Assembly (NCBI GenBank): GCA_030704615.1
Contig: CM060733.1
Location: forward strand, 73,927,907 to 73,991,906
Source of the DNA: Takakia lepidozioides
Taxonomy: Eukaryota > Streptophyta > Takakiopsida > Takakiales > Takakiaceae
DNA: 64,000 bases
Direction: 5' to 3'
Each line of letters starts with the position of its first letter. Position 1 is the first letter of the stretch. The translations under genes were made by a program, and so were the position numbers. Below, in pieces: positions 1 through 10,874 of the stretch. A model generated the notes under the pieces. The model saw nothing but the letters and a program-made list of their open reading frames with translations. It was not told the DNA's origin and did no database searches.

Positions 1-81
1 TTTTTTCATCCGCGGAGATTTTTAGGTCGGCCAGTTTTCGGCCTGACCCCCCGACATGACTTCCTTTGGGTGGATCCGAAT

Positions 82-115
82 GGAAATTCGGCGCTGAATT
101 TCCATCCGGGGGATG
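82..115. repeat. Palindrome plus CATCCGGGGGATG motif upstream of the MULE-like gene
   Basis: A 22-bp inverted repeat with arms GGAAATTCGG and CTGAATTTCC lies at 82-103, followed directly by the self-complementary CATCCGGGGGATG. A half copy (GGTGCCGAATTTCC) lies at 186-199. The combination recurs at 35178-35211, and the palindrome is a variant of the 25.9-27.6 kb array unit. The rest of 1-488 holds no other recognisable gene. A promoter or element-terminus role is possible but unproven. Confidence 0.7.
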
Positions 116-488
116 TTTTCTGTCGGACAGGTGCCGGCATCTCTGCCCCAGACGACTTCATCCGTGCGGCCCCTGTTGGGTATTGGGTGCCGAATTTCCA
201 TTCGGGGGTAGTAATGTGACGGCACGGTGCCGGCTTCTCCCCTTCAGCCGACATCATCCGGATGGCCCCCCACTTTCTGATTGCATACCGTTCGCAGTTA
301 TTGCGCAAAGACCAGGGGCCGCATTCCGGAGACAAGGTTCATTAACACTCTGACTGTGGATTTTTGGATTTGGATCAGGCTTCGTCGATCGGACAAATCG
401 GCACCGCATTCCTTCCCATCGCTGCATCCCCCTTCTACCAGGGAGCTTCCCCGCACGCCATCCTGGCAGTCTTGTGTGCACATCTCCC

Positions 489-2953
489 ATGGCGGAAAAC
501 CCGAGCGCTACAGTGTACTGCCCTCCTCACGAGCATAGAGCTTCATTTCCGTGCAGAGGGGACATCTGCCGGGTGATGGAGAAATATCTGTGCGTTCGAT
601 ACCACCTGAAACCGGGGTCGGTTTTTTTGGAGGAGGAAAGGAAGGACTCAAACGGCCTTGTTGTCGAGAGTATTGTTGTGCTCCACGATGATTTCGGCGA
701 TGGCAGGGAATGGCGAGTTCCACCATCGGACAGCGTCATATACAGGGCTGTTGGGGACTTCATTTGCCCGCCAAATGCACCTTCTATCCTGGCGCCTTCC
801 ACGAAACAATCCGCGAACCAGAGAGTGGCTACCTCAAAGAGAGAAGTCCGCAACGAAGTAAATCCAGAGCCGAACCCATCCATGAAGACGAGCGAGAACC
901 GGGTTGTTCATAACCTGTCCGACTCAGACGAGGTCATGGAAGTTCCGAGGTCGTCCTGGAGATCAGGCAAGTCCTCAATGGACGTCAGTGGAGGAGGGAG
1001 TCATATTCCCAGCACGAGCACCGCAGTTCGATCTATTCTTGAAATTCTGCGAGGGCTTCACCTGGAGGGACACCGGTCGGAGCTGGCCGGGCTGGACTAC
1101 AGCAAGTTCGCAATTAAATCGGTTACATGCCTTCCCGCCGACGTCGACGGTAATATCTTCTTTGAGTTCCCTCCTCGGGCGGACTACTCGAGGGCATCCG
1201 GAATGTTGACAGATATGGATAGAAAACATGACGGTCATCCTTGGTGCGTTACCAAAACCACCAGCATGAAGATCCTCGATGGTGTGCGGGTGCGCTACGT
1301 TGTTTGTGCGGGCGCGTTGCGGTGTTTCTCCCCAACTTGCTTCCACTTTAAATCCAGAGGTCACAGGAACGAGACCGATTGGACAGGCACAGCTCATCAA
1401 CCATTTCGAGCTCAGGAGAAGGTTCCGAACTCCACATTTAAGTGTGCGCATTGCAAAGAACCACCACACTGCATGTTTGTTTGTAATGCCAAGCAGTTCT
1501 ATGTGTTGCACCGTTTCCCTGACCTCACCCGAGCTTGCATACACGTTGGTTCCCATTGTCACAAATTGGCGAGGGGGAACTCGCGGGAGGCTGCCCACGA
1601 AGCAGAGCAGCTCGTTCAGGAGGAGGTTAAGTTGAGACCGGGTGCCAAACCCAAACAGATACAGCTCCAAGCCGCCCATAAGATGGCATTGGCCAGAATT
1701 ATGTCGGAAGACGGCTCCGATAGAGTTCCTCTCGATGAGAAGGAAATGGAGGCATTGCTGGAGTCGGTGTCCCACGTATATTCACCGAATGTCCAAAACC
1801 ACATTGTCTCATGCAAACAGAAAATTGGGCGTGGCTCGGATATGCACTCCATTCTGGAGGTGAAGCGACGATGTGGATATGACTACATTCATGGAAGTAG
1901 GTTTCCAGGACAAGGGACTGAGGCAGATTGTTGTTTCGTATTCAAAATGTCCACGTGTGGACCTGGCGTCAAACTGGTCGACAGGATGACGAGTGGGGAC
2001 TTGTCAAACAGTTGGGTCATGTTCGACCATATCAAGCGAATTACAAATCACCAGTGGGTGACAATGGGTGCACATGTCTACGACACCCACTGCAGGATGC
2101 TAATGACAATTGCTATTTGTGAGATGAAAGGAGAGGACACACAATCGGAGATGCTTCTTTGGCAGGGAATAAACGAACAGATGGCCAAGGCGGGATTGCC
2201 CCCTCCCAATTTCCGTGGTTTCATGGCGGACAATGCACAAGCAAATTGGGCTGCCATCCGAAGGGTGTACGGGCAAGACCCCAATGTTCCCATGGAAGGC
2301 AAGGAGAGATCTTGTGGGTTCCATTTTCTGCAGAGCCTTTTGCAGTACACAACCAGGCTCGTGGCGCCAGATTTCAGAGAGGAGCACCGTTCCATGTGCC
2401 TTGCGTGGAAGCGCGCTCCCACCTTGGATGATGCAGAGAAACAGTTTGCATGTATACGGGCTTGGTGGACATCGTCAGGTGCTGTAAGGAAATCAGACGA
2501 GGGAGCAATGGTCAGTTGGCTAGCATGGTGGCATTATCGTTTCCTCCAGTTCGGCGACTATATGCGGGAGGTGAGTTGCACGAATTCGCGTCCCGTTGAA
2601 TATTATTCTTGGCCATATTTGTAACTTGCTTGTAACCTCAACATGTGCTTGTGCAGGAAATGTGTCTCGACTCCGACACCAACATGCCCACGACAAACAT
2701 GGCCGAATCAGTGCACTCTTCCTGGCGTGCCTCCTCTGCGGCGCATCTGGTGGACATCCTCACTGCCACAACGGAGGACATTGTCAGGTCAATTATGCAG
2801 CAATGCAGGTACAACGAGTTCTTGAAAGGGAAACAGTGGGGCTTGGGGCCGGACAGGCAGGAAATGCTGATGCGGACTGCCTCTAGATCGAAGAATCCTC
2901 GGAAGTGGGTGGCGGCCTTGCGAGAGGGCCTTCGGGACACGCCATTGCTGTGA
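489..2953 (+). CDS. MULE-like transposase, N-terminal and catalytic part (two exons)
   Basis: Exon 1 is 489-2570 and exon 2 is 2657-2953. The intron runs from GTGAGT at 2571 to TGTGCAG at 2656 and is phase 0. The start at 489 (MAENPSATVYCPP) is chosen because the second copy at 23.9-25.5 kb begins with a related stretch (MALNSYAIVCCPP). After a non-MULE N-terminal part comes a Cys/His-rich module (CAHCKEPPHC, then HVGSHCH), conserved in both copies and perhaps zinc-binding. The MULE core follows: a first acidic residue in HVYDTHCRML, a second in GFMADNAQANWAAI, a CGFHFLQSL motif, and TNMAESVHSSW in exon 2, like the TN-x-AES motif of plant MULEs. An in-frame TGA at 2951 ends this part. The role would be cut-and-paste transposition in the nucleus. 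It could also be a domesticated relative. The family call is from motifs. Confidence 0.75.
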
Positions 2954-4075
2954 AGAGGCCAACATTTGGAAGGAGATGTTCATACCCGTCCAGTGAGACG
3001 AAGACTTGACGAGGCACCTGGCGGAGAAGAGGATTCATGGCGAGCTGACAAGAATATTCGCACGCTCCCTCGTGGTCCGGTGATGTTGCCCGAGGAGGTC
3101 TCGTCGAGCACCGCAAGTCCTGCACGTTCAAGATCGCCATCTCCTTTGAGCACAGGGCGCGTGCCCCGGCAACATAATGAGCCATCTGTAGTAAAGCAGT
3201 ACAACATTCCCATTGTGGAGACAAGAGTGTCGGAGTCACAGTGGAGAATTGCGAGGACATTGCCGGCATTTCGAGGGAAGTGCTGCGCCATCCGGGTGGA
3301 TACGAGAGCACGCTGTGGTGAGATGATTCGGAGGAACCCACACAGTGCTGTACCTGCACCTTGTTTCAGCGGCAGATTTTTGACTCTCACATTTGCTCAC
3401 GCCACAATGCAGACATTTTGGTTCTGTAGGCACGACATAATGACCTGTGTATTTGGCAAGCCCAAGTACGGGATTCAGGGAATGCCGGAGCCTCCGGGCG
3501 TCTGGCCTGTTGCACCGGGTTGCAGCCTCTCTCAGAATGAGGCGGATGCTCTATCTGCAGCAGGATTTTGAATGGTGCAACGCACAGACATCCCGGCCCA
3601 CGCATTTCCGGTTCCTCAGACCCAGCCATTGCAGACTGCTCGGTCCAGTAGAGACGGATTGGACAATTCTGCACATCCCACAATGCGATTCGGAAAAGTG
3701 AAGAGACGACACCCTCCCAACAAGTTGAATGAGACTCGGATTGCCAATGCTCTTGGGATGGCTTGCACTATTCAGAGCTCCGTGGACGTACCCCCACCCG
3801 GCCTTGGGCGTGTGTATCGGATGGCAACGGCCGGCTCGGCTGTACGCGACGATGTATACACAATTACGATTGGAGTGGAGCCGACTTGCAATTGTACAGA
3901 CTTCTCGTTGATGGAAGCAAAGAAGGGTTCAAAGTATTATCCGTGCAAGCATCTGTATTACATTTACCTAAAGAGGTTGAGGATGAACGTGACTATTGAT
4001 GACTTTATTCATGCACGGGCGTTGAGCGTGAACGAGTTGCACAAACTCCTCCTTAGGGATTCCAGAAATCATTGA
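2954..4075 (+). pseudogene. SWIM zinc-finger C-terminal half of the MULE-like transposase
   Basis: The frame of exon 2 stays open after the TGA at 2951-2953 up to a second in-frame TGA at 3569-3571. It then continues to a TGA at 4075. The first section is Ser/Arg-rich and unassigned. The last 167 codons (from 3572) hold a SWIM finger, C-x-C-x16-C-x-H, at residues 106-127 of that section (CNC then CKH). This is the usual C-terminal DNA-binding or protein-binding module of plant MULE transposases. No GT-AG pair obviously removes either TGA, so I read this as a decaying gene; an unrecognised splice is the alternative. A gypsy element fragment on the other strand starts right after the stop. Confidence 0.65.
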
Positions 4076-4107
4076 TGGGGCAAAGAGAATCCTCCATATG
4101 GATATTT

Positions 4108-4665
4108 TCAATTGCATTTTGTTGTATCAGACTTTTCCTTGCGGTGTAAATCCTCCATAGTTTGATGTTTCACGAACCAATCAGGCCATGATCCCACAAG
4201 ATTCTGCTCCTGAGCCACTTGCTCCTCCACAGGTGCTGTAGTGCCCTGACAGTCTACTCCTGGAACCTCCGCCACAGGTTCAGGTATCACATGCACAGCA
4301 GGGACTTGCTTAGACAAACTCTGCATCTTTGATACAACTGGTTCCCTGACCAAACCAGAGTTTTCATAGAGAAGGTCACCCTTCTCAATTTCTGCCACTA
4401 CCTGTTCTGTAGTGGGAATGTCCAACCCTTCTCCTTCCACAGCAATAGGCTCTGGTGTAACAGCATGGACTAACTGAGTGACCCCTGGAACAACTGAGTC
4501 ATCTGGCTGTGGTGGTTGTGGTATCGAGGTGACTTCTTCCTCCCTCTCCAAAGGCCGTGCTTCCAGCAATAACAGCCCCCTGTGCTGCTGCTCCTCATCC
4601 TGCACAAGCGCTATGGAAACATCATCTTGTGGTTTCCTTGAAGCTAGTGGGTCTGCCACAGTCAT
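4108..4665 (-). pseudogene. Extra ORF, acidic Pro/Val/Glu-rich tail (copy 1)
   Basis: The tail lies in the same frame as 4675-5310, separated only by a TAG. It is low-complexity and acidic (for example EEEVTSIPQPPQPDD) and matches 10260-10839 of the long copy. It ends in QNLVGSWPDWFVKHQ-type sequence, which the long copy continues into a coiled coil. No domain recognised. Confidence 0.5.
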
Positions 4666-4674
4666 ATCCCGCTT

Positions 4675-5310
4675 CTACCTCATGGACAGGTGCAGCCCCT
4701 CCAATCCACCTTCACCATGTGAAGAGCCCTGCTCCTCAAATGCAGTGGTTGCTATCTCAAACACTCCCATCTCCTTACGTTCTCGCGCATCAAGTATGCA
4801 AGAATCAAGGATAATTTGCGCAATTATTGGGCGAGACACTATGATCGGAGACTTAGCAACAGTGCCCTGTAACCGCTTCATCTCTTCCACCAGACCATTG
4901 TACATTAACTCCGCCCAAGCTACATCCTCTCCCCTCAAAGCTTTCAGTATCTCATCTATGAATGATCTGCTCAAATACTGTTGGTTCTGTTTCATGGCAA
5001 ACAAAACGTTCAGTACTTGGCCAACTTCTCTTAGCCCTGGGTACTCGGCCTTGGTGCAGGTGTATCCTTGAGTCTTAAAGAAACTCCCTTCTTGGAACAT
5101 ATTCCCTATCCGCAATCTTGCCCTGTGCTCATCCACATCCACATGACCCGCTGGCAAATTGAACAATTGCTGCAAGTACTGGGGAGTAATTTCTATATCT
5201 ACTCCCCTCACCTGGGTAACTCCTGTCCGAGGCTCAAAGTTCTGAACAAATTGAATCATATACTTCCGATGATGCAAGAACCAGTCCTTGTGTAGCACCC
5301 TTCCAATCAC
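4675..5310 (-). pseudogene. Extra ORF, plant-mobile-domain-like section (copy 1)
   Basis: This frame matches residues of the long copy around VRGVDIEITPQYLQQLF. That pattern (VRG, then an I/F-x-P start of a helix, then LFNLPAGH) resembles the 'putative plant transposon protein' family found in retroelement ORFs of plants. The assignment is from memory of the family and is tentative. A TAG at 4675-4677 interrupts the frame, which otherwise runs on into the next section. Function unknown. Confidence 0.5.
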
Positions 5311-5324
5311 AACTCCTTCAACAG

Positions 5325-5888
5325 CTACACTATCTGTGGTGTAGCAATTGTTTGCTTCTGCAGAATCGTGGTGCTCTTCACCCTGATATCCTCCATTCCC
5401 CTAACTCTCTTCATTCCTGACAAACAAGAAGGCCTTGTTTGAAATAGCTGTAGGAAAGCTTGCATGGCATAGAGCATCAAGGTATGATTGGCACAGAATG
5501 GAACGGGTAAGTGCGTGTAAGCCTGTGGGGCTTGCAGATAGTGGGTGAGAGAGAATGTTCTTTCAATCCGTCTGTCCTTGCGCCACTGCATGAGAAGTAA
5601 AGCTAATGTGTAGTCTGTAATATCCGCCATAGCTACAAAGCTATAGCTTTGATTGCCCCTCCCGTCGAGACACTGGTTATTCGGAGCCACCCCGACTCTT
5701 CTGCTCATAACTCTTCTAATTTCTTGTTCTTGTTTCTTGGAGGGAACCACCTGCATGAAATTCTCGCTCCTGGTTGGCTGTTGCCTCCTTGGGTAACTTC
5801 TTAATTTTACCCCCCTCAGTGGACATTCCCACCTGGAATGTCCACTAGGACAGCACATGTGGCAAAGGTCCCCCTTTTCTGTACACAT
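5325..5888 (-). pseudogene. Extra ORF, CCHC zinc-knuckle section (copy 1)
   Basis: This 187-codon frame contains a perfect retroviral-type zinc knuckle near its start, CHMCCPSGHSRWEC (C-x2-C-x4-H-x4-C). It is followed by a section shared with the long copy (QVVPSKKQEQEI, VKSTTILQKQTIA). The equivalent knuckle in the long copy has Tyr instead of His. The frame shifts just before 5310, so the protein cannot be made in one piece here. A CCHC knuckle suggests nucleic-acid binding like a Gag nucleocapsid. What the whole ORF does is unknown. Confidence 0.6.
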
Positions 5889-6209
5889 AAAGGGTTCCGT
5901 TACCTTTGCCCTGAATGCATTAATGGGCCCACAAATAGTTTTGGTTGATGTACCGGGTAGGTACTTTGACGGCCCAGTTTGTCCTCTTGCATGATGACAC
6001 CCACTTTTGCAATATATGCACCGCGGTGTGCTTCGCCCTAGTGGTCACGTGTTCATTTTTAAACATGCCCCCGTCTTCCCCTGTCCGCGTGGCACATTCT
6101 CCCAGTTTGACTTCCAAGCTGTCCTTTCACTTGCCAGCCACTTTTATGACGTTAACCAGCGTCCACCTGTCACTGACCCTATGGACTGTGCAACCCGCGT
6201 AGGCTGTGT

Positions 6210-6290
6210 TGGCCTGTGACAGGCTGTGTCAAACTGTGGTAAACTGTGATAGGCTGTGTGATGCTGTGATGGGCTCTGATAGATGTGCGA
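6210..6290 (+). repeat. GGCTGTGAYAGGCTGTG minisatellite (copy 1)
   Basis: This is a short, degenerate stretch of about 10-bp units related to GGCTGTGATA. The same units occur at 7711-7885, 12360-12535 and 37141-37430. On the minus strand it encodes Ser-Pro-Ser-Gln-type repeats in the extra ORF. Confidence 0.7.
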
Positions 6291-6487
6291 ACACCCGTGT
6301 TCTCCGCTCAGGCCATACACATTCGGCTTTACGACAAGTGCTTCATGCTCCGTTGGTATCACCGGTGCAGCCCGTGACTGTTTTTGTGTTTCCACTACAG
6401 CAAATGGGGGGGGGTTTGCAACGCCAGCCGCGCCCCCATGCCCCACGCGGCGCCGAGCGTGCGATGCCAACCCCGCGGAGCGTGTTT

Positions 6488-6927
6488 GCGACGCCGGGCC
6501 GTTGCAGCCAAACCCCGCGGGAGTGAAACCTGGCGCCGGGGCCAGGCGGCGACGCCTGGCCGTCGCACGGAGTGCTGAAGGGAAAATGGCAGCCCTTCCA
6601 TGCGACGCCCACACGTCGCCCCCAGTGAAGGGCAAAAGGCAGCCCTTTCTGGCGATGGCCGATCGTCGCGCGCCGGAAAAAAAAAAACCATTTCTTGCCT
6701 TCTCTTTCATTGCAGCCCTTTTTTGCGACGCCCGGCCGTCGCATGGTGGCATGAATGGCAAAAGGCCCCTGCGACGGCCAGGCGTCGCAAACTGCCCGGC
6801 TGCCCTATTCTTACAAAACAAAAAACCATGTCACAGTTTGCGACGGCTAGCCGACGCCGTTTGCGACCCCCGGCCTCATAACTCCATTCAAAAAATCGAT
6901 CGCAGTTGGCGACGGTTGGCTGTCGCC
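6488..6927. repeat. Cluster of GC-rich 19-bp palindromes (GCGACG...CGTCGC)
   Basis: At least eight inverted repeats of the pattern GCGACGSCY / RGSCGTCGC lie at about 6488, 6549, 6602, 6651, 6725, 6771, 6840 and 6908. Several are near perfect, for example GCGACGCCCGGCCGTCGC at 6725. The arms stay complementary while the centre varies. The stretch is much richer in G+C than its surroundings and lies between the truncated element and the LTR at 7.1-8.0 kb. No coding function is evident. Confidence 0.75.
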
Positions 6928-7010
6928 GTTTGCAACCCCCGGCCTCATAAATCCAAGAAAACGCGTTGCAGTTTGCGACGCGTGGGGGTCACAGGCCGCG
7001 ACGGAAGGGC
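6836..7010 (+). repeat. Tandem repeat of about 66 bp carrying the GC-rich palindrome
   Basis: Two and a partial third units start AGTTKGCGACGG at about 6836, 6904 and 6968. They share the CCCCCGGCCTCATAA block. Each unit contains one GC-rich palindrome, so the palindrome has been copied as part of a longer unit here. Confidence 0.6.
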
Positions 7011-7090
7011 TTTCTAGGTTTAGGATTAGGGCCTCTGGGGGTTCTTAGGTTTTTTTTTTTTCATATGGTACTGGGGTAGGTTTCAAGTGG

Positions 7091-8005
7091 CTTTTACTCA
7101 CCCATCCCTTCGTTATCCGAGGTGGAAATTCCAAGATATAAGAGTTGGATATCTCTAAGCACTCAGCCCGCTCAGTACAATCAGTCATGACCTGCAGCTA
7201 GTGAATCATGGTTGTGCTTCCCATTTGTATTCCTTCTTGCCTTCATGTTATCAATTTACCTTATCTGATACTGAAGCATCAGATTGCTTCAGTATCTACT
7301 TAGTTCCAGTTAATCAGGCATTCATTTCACAGCTTCACTCATGTCTCTCTACACAATGTTCTTGTATCGAATAAGTATCAGATTATGATTTATCAGGTAC
7401 CAGGCCAATGTCAAGGTGACTCTAATCCGCCCTACAGTATCACTACAGCTCTGCATGTAATAAGCATCTATTGTTCATCTTTTCTCCTTCTTTGTACTCT
7501 CGTTCTTGCTCTCCACCTGATCTCCTCTTCCCATGACCCAGAAGCGCTCCCCGTGAAGTGTCCCCTTCTTTCCGTTGCCGCTCTCCTTATCTGCCCGCAA
7601 GCTGTTCTAACCACCTAACTAATTAACCGTCATCCCCGAAGTAACACGTTCCTTCTGCAGATGTCGTTCCCTCACAGTCGTTCCCTGTCAATGATAACTG
7701 TTCCCCATGTACTGTGACAGGCTGTGTCAAGCTGTGCCGAGCTGTGACTGGCTGTGTAAAGTTGTGTCGGGCTGTGTCGGGCTGTGCGAAGCTGTGGCGG
7801 TTGTGACTAGCTGTGACGGGCTGTGTGAAGCTGTGCGCAACTATGGCGGGCTGTGACTGGCTGTGTGAAGCTGTGGCGGCTGTGTAACCCCCCTAAAGCC
7901 TACTGCTGCCACCCCTAAGGCTCTTGTTGGTCTCAGTCTGCGCAAAAATTAAGGGTACCCCACAGAACCCGTAAAAGCGTCTAAGTCCCAAGCAGCCCTC
8001 TAACA
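7091..8005 (-). mobile_element. LTR of the extra-ORF gypsy element (3' LTR of the long copy)
   Basis: The sequence is homologous over its length to 36519-37542. Read on the minus strand, the extra ORF ends in a purine tract (GAGAGGGGGAGGGG), as expected of a polypurine tract. The LTR would start directly after it at TGTTAGAGGGC (8005). The far end is not fixed because similarity fades near 7091. It contains a GGCTGTGAC minisatellite at 7711-7885. I found no matching 5' LTR to the right of gag, so the element is incomplete or rearranged. Confidence 0.6.
7711..7885 (+). repeat. GGCTGTGAC minisatellite inside the LTR
   Basis: About seventeen degenerate units of roughly 10 bp (GGCTGTGAC, AGCTGTGTC and relatives) lie in tandem. 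The related LTR end at 37141-37430 has the same units, and the extra ORF carries them in frame at 12360-12535. Confidence 0.75.
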
Positions 8006-10839
8006 TTTACCCCTCCCCCTCTCAAAAAACCGTGTCCGCACGGTTTACTGTTTGGGATTAGCAAACCTTTGTGAGCGAGCACCCTTCTGACGATGAGAGT
8101 CGCGTGAAGGACTCCGTGAGCCCGAGTTCTATCACTAGTTGACGGAGATGATTGAGCACTACCTGGAAATGTCTGACCCTCCTTTGACTGATAACGAGGT
8201 AACCTCTCAGGCATAGGAGATCCCCGTCGTTTCTTCTCTGCCATCTGAAGTGCATAGTCCTCTGCCATGTCAAAAGAGTCCGCTGAAGAAACAGTAGTAT
8301 CAGAATCCTCGTCTCCCCTTAGGTGTTTTAACGGCCAAACTTTAAGTGAAATCTTGTGTGGCATACAATGTGGTCCGACCATATCTGGAAGTTTAAATTG
8401 TACAACTTGTTGTAAGCGCTGGCAAGCAAAATTAGTGAACGTCCTGAACTCCTTATCTGTATAGGTAAGAGGTGTGCCAATGACTTTGGAACAGTGCAAG
8501 TATTTCCATGCCTCATGTCCCTTAAATAAAATATCCTCAGGGCCGAATTTCTGTGTTGTCAAATTGTTCCAAGCCGAATGAAACCATGAACGAAGTTGGG
8601 AATCCTTCTGCATCATAACTTTTGCATCATATAGGTACATATGAGGTGGCATTGAAGGTAAGACCCAATGATCCCCACTAGAATAACTCAGAAATCGAGA
8701 TTGCATCATCTGCTGCTCAATGTGATAACGTGCCAGAAAACAAGCAGCATAGTATAATCCACAGCCCATGACAATACTTGATACCTCCTTGGTCTTGGTA
8801 TAAATGTACCCATGTACAACTTGGAAGGCAATTAATTCCTTCAACATGGTACCTGCTTCAGACCAGTACCTCGCAAAGTGATGATCCTCAATGGGTTGAT
8901 TGTTCGGAAGAACCTTAGTCCTAGTTGTCACTGGCAGTCAAATGCGCATGATCTGGTAGTAATGTGCCAACGACTGCGGAGGACTAAATTCCTTCCAAGC
9001 CAAATCCAACACAATGGGAATTTGGTTGAAGGGCATAATCATAGCCTGACTGTACTCCCGTGCAGCAGGAGTCTTAGGTGGGTTAAAAGCAGCATCCCCC
9101 CATACCTCAGGTTGTGGTGTGGCTGTAGTAACAACAGGGTCAGCTACCTGCACAGTCACTTGCTGTGGTATTGGTACCACTGGCCCTTCTACCACTGGCA
9201 TCTCCTGCACCCCTTGCGAAGAAGACTGAAAAATTAGAGTCCTGGCATGTAAATAAGTAGCCATCAGCTGCTCCTCAGGTACAAAGACTCTCTTGTCAAT
9301 ATTTGAACTCATGTCATCCACCTGAGTCTGCAGTCCTTCTACATCCTCCTATAGCTCCACTATCCTACTATAGACATTGTCTATAGTAGTTGTGGCAATG
9401 TTCTGCACCTGCAGTCTAAGCTCATTCATCTCGCCCTGGGTGAGCTTCCGTGGTGCTTTACCTTCCACTGGCCCTTGTGTTAACTAGACCTGCATAAGGT
9501 GGTTATCCACCAAGTCGTGTGTGGCACCCCTGAGAGTCTGCTCCTCCGTGAGTCTGTACACATCTAACTGCTGTTGTAAAGCCTCCATGCGCTTTGCATG
9601 AGGTTCAACCAAACTCGCATAGGCAACAGCTAGATTATTGGCTTCCTTCCAAGCCTTGTTAGCCACAGAGAGTTCATTTCTATTGACCATGACTGTTTGT
9701 TGCAACTCCAGGATGTACCTCTCCTGGTCAGCCTCAACCTGTCTGTATTGTTTGAAAGTATTCTCATTGCGACAGATTGTATTCTTCATATCAACAATGA
9801 GTTTCGCTTGCTCGATTATCTCTGCTTTTGCCTTCATACACCTTTCCCCTTGTCTGTTAACTTCTAATGCAGTTTGCTCAAGAGTAGTTGTGAGTGTAGC
9901 ACATTGTATGGTCATCTTTTCATGTACTGCCTGCAACTCTGTATGTAGTACATTCACTTCTTGCAACTTGCCCTCATGCTTCACCTGCATTTGGTATAAC
10001 TGTTGCTTATGTGCTTCATGCAACTGGTCCTGCGCGAGGCCTGCTTCAATCAAATGTCCCTTGGCCAACTGCAAAGCAGCCTTTGTGTCATCTAACTCTT
10101 GCTGTAACTTGAGATTGACCTCCGCATCGACCTTGTTAGCACACTCAGTGGCAATTCGAGCCTCAAACTCCTTCCTGAGTTCCTCCCTCAAAGCTGCCAA
10201 TTGGGTAGATGGAACATTGGATTTCACATAAGTGCCCAACAAATTAAGTGTTCTGCTTATGGAACTCATAAGCATGGCCTGCTGAGGGTCATCATGGTGT
10301 ACTTGTTGCTATTCTCCCTGATCCTCCACAACGTGATGCCTCACCAACCATTCAGGCCATTGCCCCACCAGATTCTCTTCCTGAACCACCTCATCCTCCA
10401 CAAGTGCTGCAGTGTCCTAATATTCTATCCCTGGTACCTCCGTCACAGGTGTGGGTATTACATGCACATCAGGGTTTTCCCTGGACAACCGCTGCACCTC
10501 TGGAATCACTGATTCCCTTACCAAGCCAGAGTTTTCATAGAGAAGGTCACCATTCTCAATTTCGGCCACGACCTGCTCTGTAGTGGGAATGTCCAACCTT
10601 TCTCCTTCCAGAGCAATCGGGGTTGAAGTCACAACATGTACTAACTGTGGAACCTCTAAAACAACTGAGTCAATTGGTTGTGGTGGCTGTGGTATCGAAT
10701 TGACTTCCTCTTCCCTCTCCGAAGGCCGTGCTTCCAATAATAACAGCTCTCTGTGCTGCTGTGCCCCATCCTGCACAAGAGCTTGGGAAACATTATCGTG
10801 CGGTTTCCGTGGAGCCAGTGGATCCGCCACTACAGTCAT
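7981..10839 (-). pseudogene. Extra ORF, C-terminal half with coiled coil (long copy)
   Basis: One reading frame runs from 10839 to 7981 with in-frame stops near 10417, 10309, 9484, 9350 and 8938. From the N-terminal side it holds the acidic tail seen at 4108-4665, then a long Gln/Leu/Glu-rich heptad stretch (10275-9487, a probable coiled coil of about 260 residues), a linker (9321-8941), and a final 316-codon section (8931-7981) with many Tyr, His and Trp. The last section ends in the polypurine tract before the LTR. A 4-base deletion relative to copy 1, near 10880, puts it out of frame with the integrase fusion. The product may be structural or Gag-like. No enzyme motif is visible. Confidence 0.6.
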
Positions 10840-10874
10840 ACCCCGCCTCTGTCTCTTAGATTGGTGTTGCCCTG

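Larger units (their letters stand above)
4100..6404 (-). mobile_element. Truncated copy of the gypsy element, extra-ORF part only
   Basis: The stretch matches 10317-12630 of the long element in the same orientation but holds only the sequence after integrase. Homology starts near 6400, where the long copy passes from integrase into the extra ORF, and the breakpoint falls at a G run (6406-6415). The first ORF section (6144-6397, minus) carries the VETQKQSRAAPVIPTE stretch and SPSQ-type repeats also seen in the long copy. No integrase, RT or gag is present. It ends against the SWIM gene at about 4100 with no visible LTR. Confidence 0.7.

Noticed and set aside
2951-3571. TGA recoded as a sense codon in the MULE/SWIM gene
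   Set aside because: Two in-frame TGAs tempt this reading, but other frames here end in TGA normally (for example 36008-36010) and TAG/TAA interrupt the other decayed ORFs equally. Decay is simpler.
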